Below, piece after piece: positions 1 through 12,200 of a stretch of 64,000 nt of DNA; the first letter of the stretch is position 1; the number at the start of each line of letters is the position of its first letter. The position numbers and the translations under genes are program-made. The notes beneath the pieces are model-generated. The model was not told the DNA's origin. It did not search any database and was given only the letters and a program-made list of their open reading frames with translations. Origin of the DNA: Closterium sp. NIES-65 (Eukaryota > Streptophyta > Zygnematophyceae > Desmidiales > Closteriaceae); contig CANXME010001453.1 of the NCBI GenBank assembly GCA_948144175.1, forward strand, positions 3,596,001 to 3,660,000, read 5' to 3'.

Positions 1-1792
1 GAGGGGGAATGTCATCCTCATTCTGCCCCTCTGGAATGCTCTCCAATCGCTGCCCAACGCAGCCACGCTCCCCTCTCATCCCCCCTTGCCCAATCGCCTC
101 AGGGGCCGAAGGAGTGGGGCAATCGAGCGACCCCTCAACCACCCCAAGTCCACTCGTCGATCGCCCTTGAGCGAACGGGCTCTCATGGACAGCCTCAGGG
201 ATAGGCGTAGGGGCACCGACGTCGTTGATCTCTCCTTTAGGCAGTGGCACCATGTCTTCCTCGAGCTCGAGAACCACTTCTTCTAAATCGCGATTAAGCT
301 GCCCCTCCGTTGGGGCATGTAGCCCTTCGGGCAATTCTCTTGATACAAACAAAATGGGGGGTAGTAATTGACAACTGACATTTCATAGTCACAACAGGAG
401 ACAGGGGATGGGCTCAGTAGACTGAGGGTGGGCAATAGGGGACAGAGGATGGACAAAGGAGACTGGGGATGGGCAAAGGAGACAGGGGATGGGCAAAGCA
501 GACAGGGGATGGGCAAAGAAGACAAGGGATGGGCAAAGGAGACAGGGGATGTGCAAAGTAGACAGGGGATAGGCAAAGGAGATAGGGGATGGGCAAAGGA
601 GACAGAGGATGGGCGAAGGAGACAGGGGATGGGCAAAGGACAGGGGATGGGCAAAGTTGACTGGGGATGGGCGATGGAGACAGGGGATGTGCAAAGGACA
701 GGGGATGGGCAAAGATGACAGGGGATGGGCGAAGGAGACACGGGATGGGCAAAGGAGACAAGGGTTGGGCAAAGGAGACAGGGGATGTGCAAAGGAAAGA
801 GGGTGGGCAAAGATGACAGGGGATGGGCGAAGGAGATAGGGGATGGGCATAGGAGACAGGGGGTGGGCAAAGATGACAGGGGATGGGCAAAAGTGACAGG
901 GGATGGGCAAAGGAGACAGGGGATGGGCAAAGATCACAGGGGATGGACGAAGGAGACAGTGGGTGGGCAAAGATGACAGGGGATGGGTGAAGGAGACAGG
1001 GGATGGGCAAAGGAGACAGGGGATGGGCAAAGGAGACAGGGGGTGGGCAAAGGAGACAGGGGTTGGGCAAAGGTGACAGGGGATGGGCAAAGGAGACAGG
1101 GGGTGGGCAAAAGTTCCACCTCTCCCAACCATATGCACACAAGTTCATTTCACACATTCTCACCCGTTTCTTTGAGATGCTTGTGTTTATCACCACGACG
1201 ATGCCCTCCATGGTTGAAACCGGTGACGTTTTGCAGGACTCCTTCGGTGTTGAAAAAACAATCCGCAAACTCATAGGTGACTAGGACAATCGCGCGCGAT
1301 GTTCGGGATAGGAGATTTTTAGCCCGGCCCACCACGTCCTCACCACCAAATTGCAACTCCTGGCCATGTGCACGAAGACGCTTGCGTGCAATCTCCAACG
1401 CCTCTGGTATGTCCGTTCCTGGATGATGATAAGGGCAACAGCTGGTGGTGAGTATTGGACCGACAATTGTGCGATGCGTATACTAAAGCCCGGCAAATAA
1501 AAGGCAGGCGGGCATAGCCAAACCAAACTCACGTACCGCTTGAGGCCCCTATCACCATAAGCCGTTTGGTGAGGCGCGGTGCCGCGAGCGTGTACAAGTA
1601 CATTAAGTCACCGCACGATGCTATCCGCTTCCCATCAAATAGAAGCATAGCCCCACTCCGCAAGAGTGCTATTGGCTCCTGGAGATGTCTCGAAATTGGC
1701 AATTGGGGTGTTCGATGACCTAGGGCGATTTCCTTCACCGCCCTCCCCATCACATCTCGGGGTTCGAAGCCGATGCTGGTACGAGACGCCAT
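1..1792 (-). CDS. Unrecognised three-exon gene, open at left edge
   Basis: I do not recognise this protein. Three exons read on the minus strand with matching phases: 1792-1537, 1418-1164 and 336-1, the last still open at the window edge. Donors are GTACGT (after 1537) and GTGAGA (after 1164); acceptors end in CAG and GAG. The first exon begins at an ATG (MASRTSIGFEPRD...) and ends in a segment containing LMVIGASSG, which continues across the splice into TDIPEALEIARKRLRAHGQ. The middle exon carries a hydrophobic AIVLVTYEFADCFF stretch. The third exon is acidic and proline-rich (DLEEVVLELEEDMVPLPKG). The intron 1163-337 is mostly minisatellite. Upstream exons may exist beyond 1792 but were not found. 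The sequence is neither low-complexity nor repetitive, which argues for a real gene, possibly lineage-specific. The splice choices are inferred. Confidence 0.4.
410..1112. repeat. 21-bp minisatellite inside an intron
   Basis: About 33 tandem, imperfect copies of a roughly 21-bp unit close to GACAGGGGATGGGCAAAGGA. Some units are shortened or carry variants such as GGATGTGC, GGGTGGGC or AAGATGAC. The array fills most of intron 1163-337 of the minus-strand gene. Long open frames across it (for example proline/cysteine-rich frames on the minus strand) are by-products of the unit length being divisible by three, not genes. Confidence 0.9.
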
Positions 1793-2109
1793 CGCACTCT
1801 GGTAGCAAATGGGGGAGTTCAATGGTGAGAGAATGATAGGAGGACACCGATGGGGGGGAGAGTAAGGGGCTGCAAAAGGGGGGGAGAATGAGTGGGGAGT
1901 TCTGTGGAGGGTACCATGAAAGGGCAGCACAAGGGAGGTTGAATGAAAGTGGGAGGGCGAACCACTGGTGGTGGTTGATGGAGGGAGGGAGATTGGGGGC
2001 GATCGTGAGGTTTATGATGGAGGCCTTGCCGCGAAAAAGGGAGAATACCCCCGGGAAATACACACAGGAGAATGAATGGGGGCTCTCGATGGATGAATGG
2101 GGGGAGGGG

Positions 2110-2260
2110 GGGACTTTGGCGGTGCCCACCGCTGCAATTGCCTTTGTACGCGCACTTATGTGCCGCTCCCCCCTTGGTACGTTGAGCAATCTGCGATGGT
2201 GGTTGGGGGGATGGGGTAAGACGAAGGAGGCAGCGGGCAGAACGTGGCAGGGAGACTGCG
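2110..2260. repeat. Diverged duplicate, copy 1 (partner 3470-3600)
   Basis: A segment with GCCCACCGCTGCAATTG, a CCGCTCCCCC-TTGGTACGT core and TTGGGGGGATG recurs in the same order at 3470-3600 with many substitutions. The two copies bracket the 2.4-3.3 kb satellite block, so the whole block looks like a segmental duplication that later filled with repeats. No coding function is evident. Confidence 0.55.
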
Positions 2261-2439
2261 GGAGTCCGATTGCGGCCGTGCGTGCGCACGGGGAGGACCA
2301 GGAGCCGGGGGAACGACACATCCGTAGCAAGGGTGAGAGGGGAAAGAGTGGATGACAGGGGTGGCAGGGGGGAGGAAGAAAGTTACAGGGTAGCAAGGGG
2401 AGATGTTGGGTGTGAGAATAATAGGGGCAGGTCGGGGGG

Positions 2440-3290
2440 AGGGAGAATGAATGGAAGGGGCAGGTCCTGGGGAAGAGAATGAATGGGGGAGATTGAGGGT
2501 GTGAAGAAGAAAGGGTAGGTCATGGGATGGAGAATGAATGGGGGAGATTGAGGGTGTGAGATTGAAAGGGTAGGTCATGGGAGGGGGAATGAAGGGGGGA
2601 GATTGAGGGTGTGAGAGTGATAGGGGTAGGTCATGGGATGGAGAATGAATGGGGGAGATTGAGGGTGTGAGATTGAAAGGGTAGGTCATGAGAGGGGGAA
2701 TGAAAGGGGGAGATCGAGGGTGTGAGAAAGAAAGGGGCAGGTCATGGGAGGGAGGATGGTAGGGGGAGCTCGAGGGTGTGAGAAGGAAAGGGGCAGGTCG
2801 TGGGGGGGAGAGAGAATGGAGGAGATCGAGGGTGTGATGAAGAAAGGGGCAGGTCATGGGAGGGGGAATGGTAGGGGGATCACGAGGGTGTGAGAAAGAA
2901 AGGGGCTGGTCATGGGAGGGAGGATGATATGGGGAGTTCGAGGGTGTGGGAATGAAAGGGGCAGGTCATGGGATGGGAGGGTGAATGAACGGGGGAGCTC
3001 GAGGGTGTGAGATTGAAAGGGGCAGGTCATGGGGGGGAGGAAGAATGGGGGAGATCGAGGGTGTGAGAAGGAAAGGGCAGGTCCTTGGATGGGGAATGAT
3101 AGGGGGAGATTGAGGGTGTGAGAATGAATGGGGCAGGTCACTGGGGGGAAGATGAATGGGGGAGATTTAGGGCGTGAGAATGAGAGGGGCAGGTTATGGG
3201 AGGGAGAATGAACGGGGGAGCGCAAGGGTGTGAGAATGAGAGGGGGAGGTCATGGGAGGGGGAATGGTAGGGGCTCGAGGGAGGTTGAAC
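2440..3290. repeat. About 55-60-bp satellite array
   Basis: Roughly 14 tandem, degenerate units. Each contains GAGGGTGTGAGAATGAAAGG followed by GGCAGGTCATGGGAGGG and a GGGGGAGAT linker. Unit length drifts by several bases. Minus-strand frames through it encode only Pro/Ser/His-rich periodic peptides and are rejected as genes. Confidence 0.85.
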
Positions 3291-3469
3291 GACAGTGGGC
3301 TGGTGAGAGCTACACAACCACGGAGGGAAATCGAGGGAGGGAGAGAGATATGGGGGAGCATGCGTGAGTGAGAATGGAGGCCTTGCCTCGAACAAGGGAA
3401 AATGAAAGGGGGAGATTGTGGACGGATTCAGGTGGGGTACCTCTCGAGGCATGTTATGTAAAAGGGGGA

Positions 3470-3600
3470 ACTAATGGTGATGCTCACCGCTGCGAATGTG
3501 TGGGTTAGATCCCTTCCACGCCGCTCCCCTGTTGGTACGTCGTCCAACCTGTCATTGTAGTTGGGGGGATGATGTGAGGAGGATGTGGCAGAGAGTGTGG
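3470..3600. repeat. Diverged duplicate, copy 2 (partner 2110-2260)
   Basis: Second copy of the segment at 2110-2260, recognised by shared CACCGCTGC, CCGCTCCCC-TTGGTACGTCG and TTGGGGGGATGATGTGAGG blocks in the same order and orientation. Confidence 0.5.
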
Positions 3601-3639
3601 ACGGGCGATTGTTTCGGCGCCATAGCCTTAGGGCGGCTT

Positions 3640-4080
3640 GTTTCAAAGCGCGTGTCCGGAGAGGCGAATGTGTGTGTGTGCGGAGAGGCGAATGCATGTG
3701 AGCGGAGAGGCGATTGAGTGTGTGCGGAGAGGCGACTGCGTTTGTGCGTAGAGGCGACTGCGAGAGGCGACTGCGTGTATGGGGAGAGTAGAATGCGTGT
3801 GTGCGGATGGCAAATGCGTGTGTGCGGAGAGCACAATGCGTGTGTGCGGAGAGTAGAATTCGTGTGTGCGGATGGCGAATGCGTGTGTGCGGATAGCGAA
3901 TGCGTGTGTGCAGATGGCGAATGCGTGTGTGCAGATGGCGAATGCGTGTGTGTACTGCGTGTGTGCGGAGAGGCGATTGCGTGTGTGCGGAGAGGCTTTA
4001 GCTGGGTGTGCGGAGAGGCTTTAGCTGGGTGTGCGGAGAGGCGATTGCGTGCGTGCGGATAGGCGAGTGCTTTGCGAACA
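3640..4080. repeat. GTGTGCGGAGAGGCGA minisatellite
   Basis: Tandem units of about 17-24 bp built from GCGTGTGTGCGGAGAGGCGA and a variant GCGGATGGCGAATGCGTGTG. The first variant dominates both ends and the second the middle (about 3790-3960), so two unit types have expanded as separate blocks. No gene is visible. Confidence 0.85.
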
Positions 4081-4630
4081 TGACTGCTCAGATGTCCGCG
4101 ACGCGCATGCACTGAGGTGGGCGCGATGTGTGGTTGGCACCACAACCCCTGTTTGGCCTTTCCCACGCCTCCCTCGAATCCCGCATATATAGTAAACGCG
4201 TTTCGAGATGTCCCCGTTGACGGCGGGTGTCATCGTGTTACGTTTTTTGTCGTCTAAAGCGTTAGGCGTTTAGTGGCCAACACACATTGACTTCACATTG
4301 CACCAGCCTTAGCCCTTGCGCGAATGTCGAATGACGTCGCTCTTCCTTGCGCCTAAAACCGCAATGTGCAACGCTCTGGCCGTTACAGTTGCGTACCTGT
4401 CGAATCTCGTCAGTCGCGTTCGCGTGCTACCCTAGTATGGTGGCTACTAGGATGGTTGATGGCGTATGGCTGGGAGTCTTAGAACTCGGGAATTTGCTCG
4501 GCCATTTTGGGACAAGTTTTTCCCCCTGGGTTCACATGTCAGGGTTGGTTGGAGTTGGGCGATCGAATTGTGCGATGGAAACCAAGGGGTTGGTGTCGTT
4601 GCTACAGTGTTTTTGTCCAGTGTTTGCAGG
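4081..4630. other. Unique spacer before the Gypsy element
   Basis: About 550 bp of unique sequence between the minisatellite and the left LTR. I see no convincing gene, RNA or repeat in it; open frames are short and not family-like. Confidence 0.4.
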
Positions 4631-4962
4631 TGTAAGGAAATTCCCTTTTCCTTACTTCGCGTCCCTGCTCAACGCGTACATCACTGTAGCACCTCAGTCA
4701 GCACCGTTACCACTCGCGACCATCGCATCATTCATCATCCCGCCCTTTTCGCACATCGCATCCCGACCTCACGGCTCGGCTGGTAACCCGCGCTCCGGGC
4801 CTACGCTTCGACACTTTCCCAACCTCAGTCCCAGGCTCGTCGCGCGACCATTACCGTTACCACTATACTTTCGCTATATAATGTTCGCTCATGCCTTCGC
4901 TCATTTGTATTCTTGCTTCGATAGTGCAATTCTCGTTCGTTCACTCAATTGCACTCGTAACA
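4631..4962 (+). repeat. Left LTR of the Gypsy element
   Basis: Starts TGTAAGGAAATTCCC and ends CACTCGTAACA, directly before the primer-binding site. It contains a TATATAATG box near 4875. The right LTR (18330-18606) shares the start and the end but is shorter and only patchily similar in between, as expected of an old copy. Confidence 0.7.
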
Positions 4963-7900
4963 CTTGGTATTCAGAGCCTACGATCTCATCTCGGACCGCA
5001 TCCACACCTTCGCTTCCCACTATCTCAATTTTTTGGGGGGGGTAGACGTCTCTCAGCGACACAGCACCGCCGCTCGTAGTGCTCTCTCGAAAGCACGCAC
5101 GGCCACGACCGAGGCTCTTGCTGAGCTTGCCCGACACCCCCGCCATGGCCGATTTCAATCTCGCCACGTTGACGCAGGAGCAACTCGATCGTCTCGTGCG
5201 TCAATTGGAGGATTCGGCGCTCGAAATCGCGACTCTCACGGCGGAACGTGACTCCGCCCGTCAACAGTCAACGGTGAACGTACCGACGACATCACACGCA
5301 CCAACCAATGCATCTGCACATTCGGAGGAGCCCATCGTCATCTCATCCGGCACACCAACGCAACACAACAGCACGGGACAGCGCTCAGGCGCAGCCAGTG
5401 ACGGCGCAGCCCAACCGATGCCCGGCATGGGAGGGAACAGGAGCGCATTAAGCCCACGGGAGCCCCGAGAAGCCCGTCGGCACGTGGAGTTTGCGGCGAC
5501 AAGTGGCGAGAACGCCATGATGGCCCCAATGCCACTCAAGCCGCAACGCCCGCCCTGCTTCGACCCAAGCCAACGCGGCGGCCCGACAGTTCAATCGTGG
5601 GTCTTCACGATGAATGTGTTTTTCGACGCCAACTACGTCGAGTCGGACGCCGTCAAGATCCGGTATGCGGTTTCACTACTCAGGGGCCCCGCCATGGACT
5701 GGTGGCGAGTCATTGTGACGTCGCCGCGCGCCTACGAGCCACCGTCGCACGAGGAAGGGCCCTCGGGTCCAGCTGTTACCTGGAGTTCGTTCTGCGAGAC
5801 CGCCCAATACAGCACGTGGGATGCGTGGTGCGCAGGGCTTCGGGCGCGCTTTGAGCCGATCGCGGCCTCGATTTTGGCGCGTCAGAAACTGCGCACTTGG
5901 CGCCAGCTCGGGTCAGTTCAAGACTACACCAGCGGGTTTCTCGCACTTTGCGAACAGGTCGGCTACATGCACGAGGCGGAGCGGGTGGACCGTTACGTCG
6001 GAGGGCTGAAGCCGGACATCTCGCACGAGATAATGCTACGCGGGCTCTCGAATTTCAACGAGATCCTCGCGCTCGCCGAGAAAATCGATATCCTACGCCG
6101 ACCGAGACCGGGGTCCTATTACGGACATCGTCCTCGGGGACCGACCGAGCACGCCACTGTACATGCCGTCGCAGCGAATGCAGCTGCCGCGCCGTTTAGA
6201 GGGCGCTGCTTTGCTTGCAACCGGCCGGGCCATCGCAAGAGCGAATGTCCAGAGGAGCTGAGGCGTCGAGGAGCAGAGCAGGGGAGGGAGTCTCGGAGGC
6301 AGGGAAACGCCAGCAGTCAGTAGAAGTTGGGCCAACTACTGACGAGACTGCCTGCTCGCCCAACCACACCGACCCTCACCGAGTCACAGTACCGATTCAC
6401 GCCATCGATCGGGCTCGGATGAATAAGGAGGGTACAGCGACGGATTGCCCGGTACTGATCTACGGGAAAATACAGGGAGCAGCAGTGAAGATCTTCATTG
6501 ACGGAGGAGCAAGCCACAACTTAGTTAATACCGCAACCGCACAAAAATTACAGTTAACGCTTAACCGATGTTTACCTGAGATAGATGCACGCTTAGTCGA
6601 CGGCACGCCCCTGGCCATACGGGAAAAGGTGGAGCGCGTAAAAGTCTGCTGCGGGGGGAACTTCGGGTTTACACAGGAAATGCTCGCGACGACACTGGAT
6701 GGGCACGACATTTTATTGGGACGTGATTGGCTGCGACGGTACAACCCACGGATCGACTGGACGACGGGGAGTTAATGACGACGCCACGCGTATTAATTAC
6801 GCAGTTTCGCTTCTTCGAGGTGCAGCGCTTGAGTGGTGGCGCCGAACCTTGGAAACAGGGACGCCGACAGGTGTGACACATGCGGCAGACGGGACCTCTA
6901 CAGCGACTAATCAAGTGGCAACGTCGATCTTCGGGGTGACCACGATACGCACGTGGAAGGAGTGGGGCGCAGCCTTACGAGGTCGCCTCGAGCACGTATC
7001 CGCCTCGGAGCAAGCTCGCATGAAGCTGCGTGCATGGTCGCAGATGGCTTCTGTCCAAGACTACACGGCGTCATTAATGAGCCTCGCCGACCAAGTCGAT
7101 GACATGTCGGAAGCTGAACGGCTGGATAAATACATCAGCGGCCTCAAATACGAGATACAGTACGAGGTTCGCAGGGGCCGTCCGACGTCATTTCTTGCAG
7201 CAGTACAGTTGGCGGAGTCCACAGATGCGCTGATGTAGTACGCGAGAGCAGCTTCCCGGGAGGGAAACCGTTTTCGTGGCCAGACCCATCGGACCACGAT
7301 CAACGCCGTCCATACACCCGACCGCCCTCCTAAGGGACCGTGTTTCCGGTGTGGGAAGACGGGTCACTACATCAAAGATTGCCACGAGAAAACGCCACTG
7401 ACGGGGAACGACAGGAAGGAGCAGGGAAATGGGAAGAGTCAGTAATTAGCGGGCCCTTTACTGACTGTGCTCCGTCGCCCGAACCCCACCATCCCCACCG
7501 AGTCGTGGTTCCGATTCATGCAATCGATCGCACTCGGCCGAATAACGGGGATAATCACGTGGATCACCCTGTGCTGGTCGCTGGTAAGGTGTTAAAAAAT
7601 AACCTGAAAATGTTCGTCGATGGAGGGGCCAGTCATAGCCTCTTCGATTTGGCGAGCGCAAAAAAATGCAAGCTGCAACTTGACAGGTGTCTGCCCGAAG
7701 TCGACGCTCGCCTCGTGGACGGGACGCCTCTGGCGATAACGGAAGAAACACGGACGGTCAGGATCGAATGCGGCGACAATTTCGGCTTCAGCATGAAGTT
7801 CCTCGCGACAACATTGGACGGCTGCGACGTACTGCTGGGACGCGATTGGCTGCGACGGCACAACCCCGTCATCGACTGGACAACGGGGACGTGCAGCATC

Positions 7901-8873
7901 AACAAGCACGAGGGGCTAATTAAGCTCCCTACATGGACCCCTGACTACATCCAAGCCCCGTGCGTCAAAGCCATCACTATAGCTCGCCACTTCAACAGGG
8001 GCGCGCAGCTGTTCGCCGTTTGTTTACGCGAGTTGGCAGTCGACCCCGAAGGAAAAGACATCGAGAAGCTGTGTGCAGCTGTACCCCCGGATTTAGCGGA
8101 GCTGATTCGGAGGTACCAGGAAATCTTCCCCGACGATCTGCCACCTGGACTGCCACCGGAGAGACCTCAGAACCACAAAATCAAGCTAGAACCTGGAGCG
8201 CAACCAACCATTCGGACACAGTGGCGGTTGACCCAGCCGGAACTCGAGGAGCTGCGACGACAAATCGACGCACTGTTAGAAAAAGGGCTCATTCGGGCCA
8301 GCACATCTCCTTTCGCAGCACCGATTCTGTTCACTCCGAAGAAAGACGGCGGGCTTCGCATGTGTATCGACTATCGCGCGCTGAACAGGGTCACCATCAA
8401 GTCTCGCTACCCAATCCCACGAGCCGACGACCTCCTCGACCAACTTCGTGGCGCTCGCTATTTCTCGAAAATTGACTTACGTGGCGGTTACCATCAAATT
8501 CGAGTCTTCGCCGACGATTGTCACAAGACTGCGTTTCGTACACGCTACGGGAGTTACGAATTCACAGTGATGCCTTTCGGCCTCACGAACGCGCCCTCAA
8601 CTTTTTAACTGACCATGAACAGGGTTTTTCGGGATCTTCTAGACCGGTGCGTTATCGTCTACTTAGACGATATCCTCATTTTTAGCAAGACAAGGGAGCA
8701 GCACCTCCGTGACCTGGACGCAGTGTTTAAGCGGCTGCAGGAGAACCAACTCATCACCAAGGGCTCTAAGTGCGAGTTTTTTAAGCAGGAGTTGGAGTTT
8801 TTGGGGCACGTCATCTCGCGCGACGGCATTAAAATCGACCCGGCAAAAATCAAGACCATACAGGAGTGGAAGT

Positions 8874-9006
8874 TGAGAAAATATGAACGAGAATGAAAAT
8901 GACTATGAACGAAGTGAGTACAAATAGGAAACCCTAATTTGGGTTGTACCCCCTATGGGATACCCCACTATAGCCTATAGAAACAAGTAAGCTATATGTT
9001 CTGACA
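8874..9006 (-). repeat. Copia 3' LTR
   Basis: 133 bp. Its partner at 16122-16254 has the same length and nearly the same sequence. Unusually short for a Copia LTR. The flanking GAAGT at 8869-8873 is the target-site duplication. Confidence 0.93.
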
Positions 9007-9218
9007 CACCCCCATTGGCAAAGTGGGGGAGAACAAGGGGTCACAAGACCAGTCAAGCAAAGCAAAGCAAAGCTCAGGGTGGATCACAAAGTCACCACGC
9101 ATTCCGAGCACAAGTTCAAAGGCCAGAAGGCCAGTTCACATGCAAGATCATATATAGAGATATACAAGAGTCAAGTAAGCAAGAGCAAGAGTATATATAG
9201 GCGAAGGTACAAGCAAAG

Positions 9219-12200
9219 TCAAGAGGAGAGCAAGTGAGGCAAGACAGGCACAAGACCCAACTGCGTGCAACAACGCTGATGATCACAAGGCGCAAGTGCC
9301 TTGGTGAAGACATCAGCAGTGTTGGCCTCAGAGGCCACGTACGCAAGTCGCAACTGTCCACGCTGCTGTAGGTCACGAGCAAGAAAGTAGCGGAGAGCAA
9401 TGTGCTTCGTTCTGTGCTCCAGTCGCTGCTCTCGACACAAGGCCAGCATGGCCTTGTTGTCTACGTACAGGACTGGAAGAGAACGAGGCTGCTCTCCAAG
9501 GTCGGTCAGCAGGTAGGTGAGCCAGCGTAACTCCTGTGGAGCCATAGCCCCAGCGTAGATCTCAGCCTCACAACTGGAGCCGAGAACAGAAGACGAGCGG
9601 GTAGCCCGCCACGAAACAGAGCCGGAACCAAGGCTGAAGGTGTAACCCTGTGACGACCGCTGCGTAGCCTGGTCGTCAGCCCAAGAAGCGTCTGCGTGCC
9701 CAGTGAGGACCACTGGACTGCGCCCTCCAAGCACTAGCCCCATGCCCGACGTACTGCACAAGTAGCGCAACACCCTCTTCGCTGCAGCCATGTGCTCTGG
9801 TCGGTGTCTCCCAGGAGCAACATAGCGTGCGAGAATGCTAAGGGGGTATGCAAGGTCAGGTCGTGTACAGGTCATCAGGTACATGAGGCAGCCAACAAGC
9901 TCTGCAAACGGGCCACTCGACTCTACGGACTCATCCGAAGGCAGAGCTGAGAGCGAGTGGCGAGTAGGCAGAGGAGTGGCCTGAGGCAAGGAGTACGTGA
10001 AGCCGAAGCGCTGAAGGACCTGCTGCACCATGTGTGACTGAGTCAGGGTAATGGTGCGGCGTGCTCTGTCCCGGGTGATCTGCAAGCCAAGGTAGCTACG
10101 CAGTTCACCCAGGTCAGTGCACGTGTGTCTCTTCTGCAGCTCGGACTTCACGTGGGCGAGTCCAGCAGTGTCAACTGTGGCAAAGACCAAGTCGTCGACG
10201 TACACGAGGATGTAGAACGGCGGCAGCGAGGTGTCGGTGCGCAGAAACAGCGACGGGTCGGCAGTAGAAGGAGCAAACCCAAGTGCCGCGAGCGTAGTCC
10301 TCAGTGTGTCGTGCCACTCACGTGGCGCCTGGCGGAGACCGTAGACTGGACGCCGGAGACTCCACTGGGTACCAGGAGGGAAAGACCCAGTGAAGCCAGG
10401 TGGGCGACGCAGCCAGATCTCCTCGTGCAGGCTGCCCTGCAAGAAAGCGGTGCTGAAGTCAAGAGAGTGGAGCTCGTAGTCACGGTGAGCAGCAACGTGC
10501 AGTAGAACCCAAAGAGTGGTCATCTTCGGGGTGGGGGAGAAGGTCTGAAAGTAGTCAACCCCCTGCCGCTGACTGAAGCCACGAGCCACGTAACGCGCCT
10601 TGAAGACAGGCGGAGAACCCGGCGGCCGCTTCACCCTGAAAATCCACATGCCACTGACTATGTTCGCCCCAGGAGGGGGAACAGCGTCAACGTAGGTGCC
10701 TGTGGACTTCCAGGAAGCCATCTCTGCATCCATAGCTGCCTGCCACTGAGAGGAGTAGGGACCCTCTATCGCCTCCGCGTAAGAGCGCGGAGTCGGGATG
10801 TCTGGTGCATCCGGGTCTCCCTCAGGGGCTAGCAGTACAGACGCGAGATGAGGTGAAGCGGCGGCCAGACACTGGAACTCCTCCTGCCTGTCCTCAAGGA
10901 TGTCCGTGCCAAGGGCACACTCACCCCCGACGGACGGAGGACAGGCAGACTCAGACTCAGCGACAAGACTAGCAGCGTAGTCTAGACGACAGCGCGCAGC
11001 AAAGTCAACGAGCTCAGTGACAAGCGCAGACGCAGCAGAAGACTCGAAAGAAGGGTCAGTGACAGCAGTAGCAAGAAGACGCGTGACAGTAGGACTGGCA
11101 GCACGAAGAGAGTCCGACTCCGGGTCGGCAAGAGCAGGAAGAGAGGAAGCAGGAGGAGAAGGCAAAGGGGCACGCAGAGGAGCAGTGGACGGACGCAGTG
11201 ACATCCGGTGCGTGCCAGGGACAGGAGGAGGACGCGGACGCGACCCACGACCACTAGCGCGCGCAGTACGAACAGGCGACGCAGGACGAGACGCAGGCTC
11301 ACGACGCTCAGTAAGACCTCCAGTCGGACCAGCGTAGGGAGAAGGAGCAGGCAAAGGGGAGGCAGGCTGTAGCGGTGGCTGTGACTGGACAGGCGGCGGA
11401 CCCTCTAAGGGAGGAGGAGGAGGACCAGGAGAAGGTGTAAGACCAAGAACCTGCTGCACGAGCGGAACGAAGTACGGTCGGGGCCGCGCGGCGACGTCAG
11501 AAACAGCAGGGACAGGACTAGTACCCCCAGCAGGAGTACCCGCTCCAGCAGCACCTCCAGCAGCACCTCCCGTAGCACCAGAACCTCCAGTAGCACCACC
11601 AGGAGCACTGACAGGCGGACCGCCAGCGGCAGTCCCAGCGCCAACACCCTCAGCAGCACCAGCTCCAGGAGAAACCGCAGACCCAGCAGCTCCAGTACTC
11701 CCAAGACGAGCACCTCCGGGACCCGCGGCAGTGGCACCCTCTGCAGGCGAAGAAACTCCAGCACCAGCAGCACGCCTCCAGCGCCTAGCAAACCACTCAC
11801 GCAGCTCCTGTGGGGAGAGTGGCTCACGGCGAGACGAAGCACCTCCAGGCACAGCACTCCCAAGCTCAGCACCCCCAGGCTCACCACCCCCAGACTCCGC
11901 AGTCCCAGGCTTAGCACCCCCAGGCTCAGCACCCCCAGTCTCAGCACCCCCAGACTCCGCACCCCCAGGCTCAGCACCCCCAGGCTCAGCACCCCCAGAC
12001 TCCGCACCCCCAGGCTCAGCACCCCCAGGCCCAGCACCCCCAGGCTCAGCACCCGCAGCAGCACCAGAGTCACCAGTGACCTCGACAGGCTCGACCGCGT
12101 CTACCTGGGACACACCTGAAGGGGCAGGACCCTGAGGGGGTAGGGGGTCTACCGGGGGGGGGCCTGGTACCAAGAAGAGCGGGGGCGGGGGGAGGGACGG

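Noticed and set aside
410-1112. CRISPR-like array
   Set aside because: Units abut without unique spacers and drift in sequence; the genome is eukaryotic. It is a minisatellite.
283-1274. Long minus-strand frames rich in Cys, Leu, Pro, Ser and His
   Set aside because: They are read through the 21-bp minisatellite, whose unit is a multiple of three, so several frames stay open at once; composition is purely periodic.
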